Shown here: one piece after another, positions 6,312 through 12,929 of the stretch
Layout of the letters: the number at the start of each line of letters is the position of its first letter
Numbering within the stretch: position 1 is the stretch's first letter
Assembly (NCBI GenBank): GCA_020072905.1
Contig: JAIQGB010000063.1
Coordinates: forward strand, 1-14,273
Reading direction: 5' to 3'
DNA length: 14,273 nt
Source of the DNA: Terriglobia bacterium
GTDB lineage: Bacteria > Acidobacteriota > Terriglobia > UBA7540
Program-made: the position numbers and the translations under genes
The notes under the pieces: generated by a model
The model's database searches: none
The model's input: only the letters and a program-made list of their open reading frames with translations
Told to the model about the DNA's origin: nothing

Positions 6312-6354
6312 GTCATTCTGAGCCCGTCCGCAGAGGGTCTCCGCTCAGGATGAC
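6312..6354 (+). repeat. Intergenic palindromic repeat, copy B
   Basis: A 43-base element with inverted arms GTCATTCTGAG (6312-6322) and CTCAGGATGAC (6344-6354), complementary with one G-T type mismatch, around a GC-rich centre. It would fold as a stem-loop in RNA. It is the full form of the repeat seen three times in this gap. Confidence 0.88.
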
Positions 6355-6366
6355 CACCGCCGCGAG

Positions 6367-6405
6367 GTCATTCTGAGTCCGCCAGTTGGCGGACGAAGAA
6401 TCTGC
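6367..6405 (+). repeat. Intergenic repeat, copy C with internal hairpin
   Basis: It starts with the same GTCATTCTGAG arm (6367-6377), then has a perfect hairpin TCCGCCA-GT-TGGCGGA (6378-6393), then GAAGAATCTGCAG. The right arm differs from copy B, so the family has at least two forms. Confidence 0.8.
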
Positions 6406-6429
6406 AGTCCCGCGGCCTATAGGAACCGC

Positions 6430-6678
6430 TCAGCACGTCGAATTGCAAACGCGCAGCGAGAGGTTGCGGAGGAAGCCTTCCTCCCCGAGTTCTTCTTTCT
6501 CCCGCTGGCACGTCGGGCAGACCAGGATGACGCTAGCCACGCGCTCGCCGGGCAGGCGCTGAACATCCCAGCCGTCCTGGACCGCCTCCTGGCCTGCTGC
6601 GGGCAGGCTGCGGTCGCAATACCAGCAGTACCCGTCGCCCGTCGTGGCAATGGCGTGCAGTGCTTCCGGAACGTTCAT
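6430..6678 (-). CDS. Small cysteine-rich CxxC protein, probably zinc-binding
   Basis: An 82-residue protein starting MNVPEALHAIATTGDGYCWY. Two CxxC pairs, C18-x-x-C21 (CWYC) and C54-x-x-C57 (CPTC), are spaced as in a zinc ribbon, and the C-terminus adds C78 and C82 (RVCNSTC). No DNA-binding or enzymatic motif is recognised. The start at 6678 is preferred over an ATG 45 bases upstream because GGGAGGGG (6683-6690) lies 4 bases before it, and the upstream extension runs into an interspersed repeat. It lies 87 bases downstream of the nrdJ stop on the same strand. The gap holds a long inverted repeat, so co-transcription is possible but not certain. Its link to ribonucleotide reduction is only by position. 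Confidence 0.68.
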   Translation of the reverse strand: MNVPEALHAIATTGDGYCWYCDRSLPAAGQEAVQDGWDVQRLPGERVASVILVCPTCQREKEELGEEGFLRNLSLRVCNSTC

Positions 6679-6694
6679 CGATCCCCTCCCTGCT

Positions 6695-6759
6695 GTAGCG
6701 CCGCTCCGTGAGCGGCGGATCAATGACTGCCCAAGACGCCGGCCATCGACCGGCGCTAC
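6695..6759. repeat. Inverted pair of GTAGCGCCG-headed palindromes
   Basis: GTAGCGCCG (6695-6703) and CGGCGCTAC (6751-6759) are exact inverted copies. Each continues into its own small hairpin: CGCCGCTC/GAGCGGCG on the left and CGCCGG/CCGGCG on the right. The element fills the nrdJ to CxxC-gene gap and could fold into a long stem or two hairpins in the transcript. The same head recurs at 12011 and 12930. Confidence 0.82.
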
Positions 6760-6765
6760 GGAGTG

Positions 6766-9687
6766 TTAAGAGCACCCGCTGGTCGAGCCGCAATTCATGC
6801 AGCGGTAGCAGCTTCCATTGCGGACCATGATGGCGCCGCAATCGGCGCAACTGGGCGCGTCGTCGGCCTGTTCGACCCCGGCCAGGCTGGGCTGGACGGC
6901 GCCGTCGGGATAGACCGTAGCGCGCTCGCCGGTGGCCTGCGTGAACTTCTCAGCCAGCTTCGCCGCCGTCTCGACTTCCGCGCCGTTTACCGTTGAGACG
7001 CTGGCGTCCTCGTGGGGCTGCGCGTCGCGCGGTAGGAATTTGAGCGCCAGCCAGCGGAAGATATAATCCATCACCGACTTCGCGTAACGGATCTCGGGGT
7101 TCGGCGTGTAGCCGCTGGGCTCGAAGCGCGTGTGGCTGAACTTGTCCGAGAGCACCTTGAGCGGCACGCCGTACTGGAGCGCCAGGGAAATCGCCGTGGC
7201 GAAGGAATCCATCAGGCCCGAGACGGTCGAGCCTTCCTTGGCCATGGTAATGAAGATTTCGCCCGGCATGCCGTCGTCGTAGAGGCCGACGGTCAGATAG
7301 CCCTCGTGCCCGCCCACGGAGAACTTGTGGGTGATGGCCCGCCGCTCGTCGGGGAGCTTGTGGCGGAACGGCCGGCCGGGCTGAGCGGGAGTCGGGAGTC
7401 GGGAGTCGGGAGTCGTTCCTCCTTCTGACTTCTGACTTCTGACTCCTGATTCCTTCTGGGGTTTGGCGTCCGAGGTATTCAAGGGTTGTGTCCGTTTCGA
7501 GCCGTCGCGGTAAATCGCGATGGCCTTCAAGCCCAGCCGCCAGGCCTCGGTGTAGGCGTTCGCGACATCTTCGACCGTGGCTTCCTCGGGCAGGTTGACA
7601 GTCTTGGAAATTGCCCCGGAGAGGAACGGCTGCACGGCGGCCATCATGCGGACGTGGCCCATGTAACGAATCGAGCGCTTGCCGTTCGCCGGCTTGAGCG
7701 AGCAATCGAAGACGGGCAGGTGCTCCGCCTTCAAGTGCGGCGCGCCCTCGATGGTGCCGTGCTGGTCGATGTAATTGACGATGTCGGAAGCCTGCTGCTC
7801 GTTGTAGCCGAGCTTGAGCAGCGCCGTGGGCACGACATTGTTGACGATCTTGATCAACGCGCCGCCCACCAGCTTCTTGTACTTGACCAGTGCCAGGTCC
7901 GGCTCGATGCCCGTGGTGTCGCAGTCCATCATGAAGCCGATGGTGCCCGTCGGGGCGAGCACCGTCACCTGGGCGTTGCGGTAGCCGTACTTCATGCCAC
8001 TCGCCAGGCAGTCGTCCCAGACCTTCTTCGCCGCCTCCCACACGGGTTCCGGCACGTGGCGCGAGGTGATGTTCCCCAGCGCCTGCCGGTGCATGGAGAT
8101 CACGCCCAGGAAGGAATCGCGGTTCACGGCGTAGCCGGAGCAGGGGCCAAGCTCGGCGGCGAGGCGCGAGGATTGAAGGTAGGCCTCGCCGTGCATGAGG
8201 GCGGTGAGCGTGCCGGCGTAGTCGCGGCCGGCGTCGGAATCGTAGGGCAGGCCGCTCGCCATCAGCAGCGCTCCCAGGTTCGCGTAGCCCAGGCCCAGCG
8301 GCCGGAAGTTGTGCGAGTTCGTCGCAATCTTCTCGGTCGGGTAGCTGGCGTTATCGACGATGATTTCCTGCGCCGTGATCATCACGTCCACGCCCTGGCG
8401 GTAGGCCTCGACGTCGAACTTGCCGTCCGGCGTGAGGAACTTCATCAGGTTCAGCGAGGCCAGGTTGCAGGCCGAGTCGTCCAGGAACATGTACTCGCTG
8501 CAGGGATTCGAGGCGTTGATGGGCGCCGTGGCCTTGGAGGTGTGCCACTTGTTGATGGTGGAGTGGAACTGCATGCCGGGGTCGCCGCACTGCCAGGCGG
8601 CCACGGCGATCTTGCGCATCAGGTCGCGCGCCCGATGAGTCTTCATGGGCGTGCCGTCGGTGACGGCCTTGGTCGTCCAATCGCGGTCCTCGACCACCGC
8701 CTTCATGAACTCGTCCGTGACGCGCACGCTGTTGTTGGCGTTTTGGAAGAAGATCGAGCTGTAGGCGTCGCCGTCGAGCGAGGAATCGTAGCCGGCGTCG
8801 ACCAGCGTCCAGGCCTTGCGCTCTTCCTTGGCCTTGCACTCGATGAAGTCCTCGATGTCGGGGTGGTCGATGTTGAGGATCACCATCTTGGCGGCGCGGC
8901 GGGTCTTGCCGCCGCTCTTGATCACTCCCGCGAAAGCGTCATAACCCTTCATGAAGGAGAGGGGACCGGAGGCCTTGCCACCACCTGACAGTGATTCCAG
9001 TGCGGACCGGAGAGGCGAGAGGTTCGTGCCCGTGCCCGAACCCCACTTGAAGAGCATCCCTTCCGTCTTGGCAAGATTCAGGATGCTTTCGAGGTTGTCC
9101 TGGACGGAGTTAATAAAGCAAGCAGAGCACTGCGGGTGACGGTAGGCCTCGGTCTCCTTCTTGACGCCGCCCGTGGCGGGGTCGAAGTACCAGCTCCCGC
9201 CTACCGAGCTGCGGTGATACTTGTGCCAGAGGCCGCAATTGAACCACACGGGTGAGTTGAAGCAAGCCTTCTGGCGCATCAGCAGGTGAAGCAATTCGTC
9301 GTGGAACGCCCGGGCGTCTTCCTCGGTGCGGAAGTAGCCGCCCTCGACGCCCCACTGGGCGATGGTGTCGGCGACGCGGCTGAGGAGGTGCCGCACGCTC
9401 GACTCGCGCTCGGGCGTGCCGAGCTTGCCGTGAAAATACTTCGAGGCCACGATGTTGGTGGCCGTCTGCGACCAGTCCTTGGGGGCTTCCACGTTGCGCT
9501 GCTCGAAGATCGTCTGCCCCTTCTCGTTTTGCAGCGAGGCGGTGCGCAGTTCCCATTCGATCTCGTCAAAAGGATGAGTGCCGGGTTTGGTAAAAAGGCG
9601 CTTGAAAGTAATGCCGTGTTCGGTGCGACGCACTTCCGTGGTTACTGGCGCACCCGTTGTTGTGGACACAGTGTCCCGCTCCGCCAT
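6766..9687 (-). CDS. nrdJ: Adenosylcobalamin-dependent (class II) ribonucleoside-diphosphate reductase
   Basis: A 973-residue enzyme that reduces ribonucleotides to deoxyribonucleotides using adenosylcobalamin to make the thiyl radical, so it works with or without oxygen. The active-site motif is NPCSE with N394, C396 (radical cysteine) and E398. The redox pair is C190 (QCSAC) and C407 (SACNLASLNL); the 11-residue gap from C396 to C407 matches known NrdJ enzymes. A PTGTIGFMMDCDTTGIEPD loop (579-597) completes the barrel. The C-terminal region (about 775-880) is the TSCPD-type domain, and the tail CADCG...CYRCMNCGSTSGCS supplies shuttle/zinc-finger cysteines. GGAGG 6 bases before ATG supports the start. 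Residues about 746-771 (SGVRSQ... to ...PTPAQPGR) are low-complexity sequence made by heptamer arrays in the linker before the TSCPD domain. A promoter and probable NrdR boxes lie upstream. Confidence 0.97.
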   Translation of the reverse strand: MAERDTVSTTTGAPVTTEVRRTEHGITFKRLFTKPGTHPFDEIEWELRTASLQNEKGQTIFEQRNVEAPKDWSQTATNIVASKYFHGKLGTPERESSVRHLLSRVADTIAQWGVEGGYFRTEEDARAFHDELLHLLMRQKACFNSPVWFNCGLWHKYHRSSVGGSWYFDPATGGVKKETEAYRHPQCSACFINSVQDNLESILNLAKTEGMLFKWGSGTGTNLSPLRSALESLSGGGKASGPLSFMKGYDAFAGVIKSGGKTRRAAKMVILNIDHPDIEDFIECKAKEERKAWTLVDAGYDSSLDGDAYSSIFFQNANNSVRVTDEFMKAVVEDRDWTTKAVTDGTPMKTHRARDLMRKIAVAAWQCGDPGMQFHSTINKWHTSKATAPINASNPCSEYMFLDDSACNLASLNLMKFLTPDGKFDVEAYRQGVDVMITAQEIIVDNASYPTEKIATNSHNFRPLGLGYANLGALLMASGLPYDSDAGRDYAGTLTALMHGEAYLQSSRLAAELGPCSGYAVNRDSFLGVISMHRQALGNITSRHVPEPVWEAAKKVWDDCLASGMKYGYRNAQVTVLAPTGTIGFMMDCDTTGIEPDLALVKYKKLVGGALIKIVNNVVPTALLKLGYNEQQASDIVNYIDQHGTIEGAPHLKAEHLPVFDCSLKPANGKRSIRYMGHVRMMAAVQPFLSGAISKTVNLPEEATVEDVANAYTEAWRLGLKAIAIYRDGSKRTQPLNTSDAKPQKESGVRSQKSEGGTTPDSRLPTPAQPGRPFRHKLPDERRAITHKFSVGGHEGYLTVGLYDDGMPGEIFITMAKEGSTVSGLMDSFATAISLALQYGVPLKVLSDKFSHTRFEPSGYTPNPEIRYAKSVMDYIFRWLALKFLPRDAQPHEDASVSTVNGAEVETAAKLAEKFTQATGERATVYPDGAVQPSLAGVEQADDAPSCADCGAIMVRNGSCYRCMNCGSTSGCS
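7387..7414 (+). repeat. Heptamer tandem array GGGAGTC x4 inside nrdJ
   Basis: Four perfect copies of GGGAGTC (plus-strand reading). In nrdJ they encode the DSRLPTP stretch of the interdomain linker. Eight bases separate them from a second array of different sequence. Confidence 0.95.
7423..7450 (+). repeat. Heptamer tandem array TTCTGAC x4 inside nrdJ
   Basis: Units are TTCTGAC, TTCTGAC, TTCTGAC, TCCTGAT (plus-strand reading). They encode the SGVRSQKSEG part of the nrdJ linker. Together with 7387-7414 this makes a 64-base composite insert whose reading frame stays open. Confidence 0.93.
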
Positions 9688-9746
9688 AACGTTCCTCCAC
9701 TCAATTGATACTAGCGCTGGGCTCCTACGTGGTGCGGTTTGCTCTT

Positions 9747-9771
9747 CCGCCGTGAGGGCTTCGGACGGCGG
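9747..9771 (-). other. Hairpin in the nrdJ leader
   Basis: CCGCCGT (9747-9753) and ACGGCGG (9765-9771) form a perfect 7-bp stem with an 11-base loop in the predicted nrdJ 5' leader of about 130 bases. No cobalamin-riboswitch B12-box is recognised around it. Function is unknown. Confidence 0.5.
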
Positions 9772-9826
9772 CTCAACCGGTGTGTCCCCCCTCTTGCCCT
9801 AACCGCTCGCGCAGCGTCTTGCTGCT

Positions 9827-9855
9827 TTTTTAAACCTGTGTTACGGGCTTGTCAA
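9827..9855 (-). promoter_or_regulatory. Sigma70-type promoter of nrdJ
   Basis: The minus strand has a perfect -35 TTGACA (9855-9850), a 17-base spacer, and TAAAAA (9832-9827; four of six matches) as -10. The transcript should start near 9820, about 130 bases before the nrdJ ATG. The NrdR boxes lie directly upstream. Confidence 0.7.
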
Positions 9856-9862
9856 GAGAAAA

Positions 9863-9878
9863 CTACTAGCCTTGGTGG
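9863..9878 (-). promoter_or_regulatory. Candidate NrdR box 2 (degenerate)
   Basis: CTACTAGCCTTGGTGG is a partial match to the 16-base NrdR palindrome (outer AC-x-A and GTG conserved). It was accepted mainly because its centre is 31 bases from the stronger box, the usual spacing of paired NrdR sites, and because it lies just upstream of the -35 box. Confidence 0.5.
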
Positions 9879-9893
9879 TTTTTCTTCTGAAGG

Positions 9894-9909
9894 CCACAAG
9901 GTATTGTGG
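9894..9909 (-). promoter_or_regulatory. Candidate NrdR box 1
   Basis: CCACAAGGTATTGTGG is a 16-base palindrome with perfect 6-base arms. It agrees with the NrdR consensus (ACACWATATATWGTGT, from memory) at 12 of the 14 central positions. NrdR is the conserved repressor of ribonucleotide reductase genes, so the position upstream of nrdJ fits. Confidence 0.68.
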
Positions 9910-10002
9910 AAATCCTGTGAGTCTCTGTGGATATCCGGGGGGTTGTCCGCCCCTGCTTCGCACCGACCGGCGGATGGGGCCGCCAGCCGGCGGAGTCTCG
10001 CT

Positions 10003-10257
10003 TCAAGGCGCTGTTTCGTATACCCGCGACTCTGCCCGCTGGCTGCCGCGGTGGGGAACGGCGAGATACAGTCTGTTGAGTTCGGGAGAAAAGAAGGACG
10101 TGCGTGCGCCGGGGGCGGTTGGGACTCGGGCTGCCTCCTCATAATGGTCGGGATCGCGTTGCGTGATGGCGCTGATCGCTCCCTCTCCGCCGCTGATGTA
10201 GATGCGATGGCGCGCAGCGTCGTACCAGAGGTCGTCGGCGTCGCCCACGCAGGGCAG
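10003..10257 (-). pseudogene. C-terminal remnant of a YncE-like beta-propeller protein
   Basis: The last 84 or so residues of an open frame (LPCVGDADDLWYD, then HRIYISGGEGAISAI, then PTAPGARTSFF, then ELNRLYLAVPHRG, ending RVYETAP) read as the C-terminal blades of a YncE/SMP-30-like beta-propeller. Blade-type strands such as RIYISGGEG recur. The frame upstream (to 10446) gives Arg/Pro-rich sequence with no relation to a propeller and overlaps the end of carD, and neither other frame continues the fold. So the N-terminal two thirds or more, with the signal peptide, appear to have been deleted. No promoter or ribosome site is seen for the remnant. It may be a relic left when carD and nrdJ regions were joined. 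A short functional protein cannot be excluded. Confidence 0.62.
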
Positions 10258-10360
10258 CCTTCGACGGGATGCGCAGGCTGGGGTGGTTGTCTCAATGCAG
10301 GGCCGGAGGCATTCTGGCCATGAGCGTAATCGGCTTGGCGCAAACCGGGTCAGGCACGTA

Positions 10361-10379
10361 CTCGGCGGGAGCCGCCGAG
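10361..10379 (-). terminator. Strong hairpin downstream of carD (possible terminator)
   Basis: CTCGGCGG, a 3-base loop, then CCGCCGAG form a perfect 8-bp GC stem about 37 bases after the carD stop. No T-run follows on the minus strand, so intrinsic termination is uncertain. Confidence 0.3.
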
Positions 10380-10415
10380 ACTCTTGCGCGGACAGCCGCG
10401 CGGGGGGCAAGGCGA

Positions 10416-10925
10416 CTAGCTGGGTAGCTGAACCTTGACGTTGCACTTGGTGAGCGCCTTGACCAGCAGCCCTTCGACGACCTGCCGATTGAGCCCGCGC
10501 GCCATGGCGATCTCGTCCGCCAGCAACGCCCAGGCGCGGTCCAGCATGCGCTTTTCGCGGAAAGAAAGCGGCTTCGCCTGATTGAGGGTCAGCAGGCTCT
10601 TCATAACCTCTGCGACCTGCTGGAGAGAGCCGGTTCGCATCTTCTCGGAGTTTTCCTTGAAGCGACCCTTCCAGTCCTGCGGGGACTTGGAGCGGCCCTT
10701 CTCCAGAAAGTCCAGGATAGTGCCGATCTCCTTGTTCCTGGACACGCGCCGCAGGCCGACATTGGTGACGTTGCTCGTCGGCACCATGACCCGCAGGCTG
10801 CTGGCGTTGAGCTTGAGCAGGTAGAACATTTCCGGCTCGCCCGTGACGTTTCTGGTGGAGACTTGTTCGATGATACCAACTCCCTGGTTCGGATAGACGA
10901 CTTTATCCCCTATCTGGAAGTCCAT
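10416..10925 (-). CDS. carD: CarD-family transcriptional regulator
   Basis: A 169-residue CarD/CdnL-type protein. Residues 1 to about 60 form the Tudor-like RNA-polymerase-binding domain, with the family opening FQIGDKVVYPNQGVGIIEQ, a middle FYLLKLNASSLRVMVP strand pair and VGLRRV. Residues 70-165 are the helical domain (KGRSKSPQDWKGRF, KPLSFREKRMLDRAWALLADEIA). CarD proteins bind the RNA polymerase beta subunit and the upstream edge of the transcription bubble, stabilise open complexes, and often control rRNA genes. Length is typical. GAGGA 5 bases before ATG supports the start. It lies 48 bases after the yvcK-like stop on the same strand and is probably transcribed with it. Confidence 0.95.
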   Translation of the reverse strand: MDFQIGDKVVYPNQGVGIIEQVSTRNVTGEPEMFYLLKLNASSLRVMVPTSNVTNVGLRRVSRNKEIGTILDFLEKGRSKSPQDWKGRFKENSEKMRTGSLQQVAEVMKSLLTLNQAKPLSFREKRMLDRAWALLADEIAMARGLNRQVVEGLLVKALTKCNVKVQLPS

Positions 10926-10973
10926 TGGTTTCCTCGATTGGTGGTAAGAAGCGCATTTCAGGATAAACCGGAA

Positions 10974-11981
10974 TCAGCTCGAAGTCAAGACAAAGCGCTG
11001 TTTTTGCACCGCCGCGAGATCGAGCAGGAGCCCGGCCAGCCGCGGCGCGTCGTGCCGCGCGACTTGGTCTTCGAGCAGCAACGAGGCCGTGACGGGCTCG
11101 ACGCCCAGGGCGCGGATTTCCCCGAAATCGTTGCGCACAGGCTCCGCGTGCTCGGCCGCGTAACGCCGGCGAAGGGCCGGGGAGAGTTCGCGGGTGTTGA
11201 CGATCACATAATCGAAAAGCCGCCCCCCCACGTGGTTGTCGAGGGACCGCAGGTGGTCGGAAGCCGTGTAGCCGCGGGTCTCCCCCGGCTGGGTCATCAG
11301 GTTGCCGATGTAGGCCTTCACAGCACGCGACCGGGCAATCGCCTCCGGGATGCCGTGCACCAGCAGGTTGGGGATCAGCGAGGTGTAAAGCGAGCCGGGT
11401 CCCAGGGTGATCAGATCGGCGGCCTCGATGGCCGCCAGGGTCTCCGGCAGGGGCCGGCAGCGGCTGGGAACGATTTCGAGTTGCCGGATCGGCACCTTCG
11501 TGGCGGTGATTTGCGCCTCTCCGGAGATGACCCGGCCGTTGCGCAGCCGGGCGCGCAGGCGAACGTCCGAAAGCGTGGAAGGAAAAATCTCCCCGCGGAT
11601 GGCCAGAACCTCGCTGGAGAGCCGCACGGCCTTGCCGAAGTCGCTCGTCAGGTGCGTGAGCGCGGTCAGGAACAGATTGCCCAGACTGTGGCCCTTCAGC
11701 CCTCGGCCGTTGGTGAAGCGATAGTTGAAGAGTTGTGTGAGGAGCTTTTCGTCTTCGGCGAGCGCCACCAGGCAGTTGCGGATGTCGCCCGGCGGAAGGA
11801 TGCGGAACTGGCGGCGCAGCCGGCCGGAACTGCCGCCCTCGTCCGTCACGGTGACGACCGCCGTCAGCCGCGTGATGATGGGCCGGGCCGCCGCCGGACG
11901 GGCCACTTCATCGACGTGGAGCTTCAGGCCGCGGAGGACGGTGGACAAGCCCGTGCCCCCGCCGATGGCTACGACCTTCAT
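10974..11981 (-). CDS. yvcK: YvcK/CofD-like protein (gluconeogenesis factor family)
   Basis: A 335-residue protein of the YvcK/YbhK branch of the CofD-like superfamily. It shows the nucleotide-binding start MKVVAIGGGTGLSTVL, the DEGGSSGRLR motif (47-56), LPPGDIRNCL (62-71), GHSLGNLFLTAL (97-108) and LITLGPGSLYTSLIPNLL in the middle. YvcK proteins bind UDP-sugars such as UDP-GlcNAc and are needed for growth on gluconeogenic carbon and for cell-wall homeostasis. They lack the F420-synthesis role of true CofD. The start at 11981 was chosen because the conserved sequence begins there; the upstream ATG at 12062 would add 27 unrelated residues and run into the TPR gene and a repeat. The ribosome site is weak. 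The gene lies 70 bases after the TPR gene and before carD on the same strand. Confidence 0.93.
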   Translation of the reverse strand: MKVVAIGGGTGLSTVLRGLKLHVDEVARPAAARPIITRLTAVVTVTDEGGSSGRLRRQFRILPPGDIRNCLVALAEDEKLLTQLFNYRFTNGRGLKGHSLGNLFLTALTHLTSDFGKAVRLSSEVLAIRGEIFPSTLSDVRLRARLRNGRVISGEAQITATKVPIRQLEIVPSRCRPLPETLAAIEAADLITLGPGSLYTSLIPNLLVHGIPEAIARSRAVKAYIGNLMTQPGETRGYTASDHLRSLDNHVGGRLFDYVIVNTRELSPALRRRYAAEHAEPVRNDFGEIRALGVEPVTASLLLEDQVARHDAPRLAGLLLDLAAVQKQRFVLTSS

Positions 11982-12010
11982 TGCCGGGTTCTGCCTTTGA
12001 TCTCTTCGCA

Positions 12011-12038
12011 GTAGCGGCGCTCTGCGACCGCCGTCGCT
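12011..12038 (+). repeat. Interspersed GTAGCGGCG-headed palindrome between the TPR and yvcK genes
   Basis: GTAGCGGCG followed by an imperfect hairpin (AGCGGCG pairing with CGCCGTCGCT with one bulge). It has the same head as the elements at 6695 and 12930 and lies in the 70-base gap. Confidence 0.6.
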
Positions 12039-12051
12039 GGCGGGCGAAAGC

Positions 12052-12573
12052 CTAAGCCACACCCTGGCGAATCAGCCGCGAGAAGCGCGGGTACGAAGCG
12101 AGCGAGTGGAAGTCCTCGTCCTTGCTGGCCTGGTAACGGTTGTTGGGGCGAAGCTCGATGGCTGCCGTCAGGTGCTCGATGGCGGCATCGGCGTTACCCG
12201 CCAGCGCATGCGCCGCAGCCAAGGCGTAGCGGATGTGTTCCTGGTTGGGCCGCAACTTGTTGGCTTTGGTCAGGCTTTCGAGTGCCGCCTCGATTTGGCG
12301 CGCGTTGAGCTGCGCCACGCCCAGATCGTAATAATCCTCGGGCGTCCGCAGGGAGAGTTCGGTGTGGGCCAGCCTCTGCTTGCACAGGTGCAGGTAGACC
12401 TGCGCGCGGTTTCTGACCTCGACGGTCGAATCCCCCTGAAGTTTCTCGAAGATTTCCCTGGCCCGTTCGTAGTTCTGCTTCTGGAACAGGCGAACTCCGG
12501 TCTCAAAGTTCTTGACGCCCGCCAAGTACTTTTCGTTCATCCGTTGCTTTTCAGGTGTTCCGCGCGTAACCAT
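12052..12573 (-). CDS. Tetratricopeptide-repeat protein
   Basis: 173 residues from the chosen start. Helical TPR units include NFETGVRLFQKQNYERAREIF, YYDLGVAQLNARQIEAALES, ALAAAHALAGNADAAIEHL and AIELRPNN; the C-terminus KDEDFHSLASYPRFSRLI is the end cap common on such proteins. It has no signal peptide, so it is likely a cytoplasmic scaffold with an unknown partner. The start is uncertain. ATG 12573 has GAGG 9 bases upstream. ATG 12750 or TTG 12762 would add a strongly basic Arg/Ser-rich extension (59-63 residues) without a ribosome site but closer to the predicted promoter. If real, that tail could bind nucleic acid. It is first in a probable TPR-yvcK-carD unit. Confidence 0.82.
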   Translation of the reverse strand: MVTRGTPEKQRMNEKYLAGVKNFETGVRLFQKQNYERAREIFEKLQGDSTVEVRNRAQVYLHLCKQRLAHTELSLRTPEDYYDLGVAQLNARQIEAALESLTKANKLRPNQEHIRYALAAAHALAGNADAAIEHLTAAIELRPNNRYQASKDEDFHSLASYPRFSRLIRQGVA

Positions 12574-12821
12574 GGCCTTGCGCCTCGTAGCATTCTGGTG
12601 TCGCCGGCCATTGAGCCTATTGGACATACCGAGACCGGCGCGAGCCCGGCGCCGCGAACCGTTCGAAGAGACGAGGCTGGCTCGCCCGCGGCGCAGACGC
12701 GCGCGACGGGAGGCAGAACCAGCTCGAGTTTTTCGTTTTGTCCTAACCATATTAAAATTCAACAGATTAGAGCGAGCGGCGCAATTCGGACGTCGGGTTA
12801 AGAGTCCCCTTATCCCTTGCT

Positions 12822-12851
12822 TTTATAGCAAATTACGCATGGGAATGTCAA
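12822..12851 (-). promoter_or_regulatory. Sigma70-type promoter upstream of the TPR gene
   Basis: The minus strand has TTGACA (12851-12846), an 18-base spacer and TATAAA (12827-12822), five of six matches to TATAAT. This is the best promoter in the window by consensus, and it sits in a local AT-rich patch. The start would be near 12815, so the transcript should cover the TPR, yvcK and possibly carD genes. Confidence 0.72.
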
Positions 12852-12929
12852 ATGGGGATCGGTCCGAACCTATTGCAAGTGTTGTGCGTCCCAAGAGCCT
12901 TTCGAATCTCAACACGGGCCGGAGTCCTG

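Noticed and set aside
7387..7450. CRISPR array or intein inside nrdJ
   Set aside because: Units are 7 bp with no spacers, and the insert is far too short and lacks splicing motifs.
7486..8988. 500-codon plus-strand open frame opposite nrdJ
   Set aside because: Val/Gly/Arg/His-rich antisense translation of nrdJ; no recognisable domain.
9688..9820. Cobalamin riboswitch in the nrdJ leader
   Set aside because: Expected for a B12-dependent enzyme, but no B12-box or core element is visible; only a simple hairpin was found.
10863..12014. 383-codon plus-strand open frame opposite yvcK and carD
   Set aside because: Shadow of the yvcK-like gene, whose motifs are clear on the minus strand.
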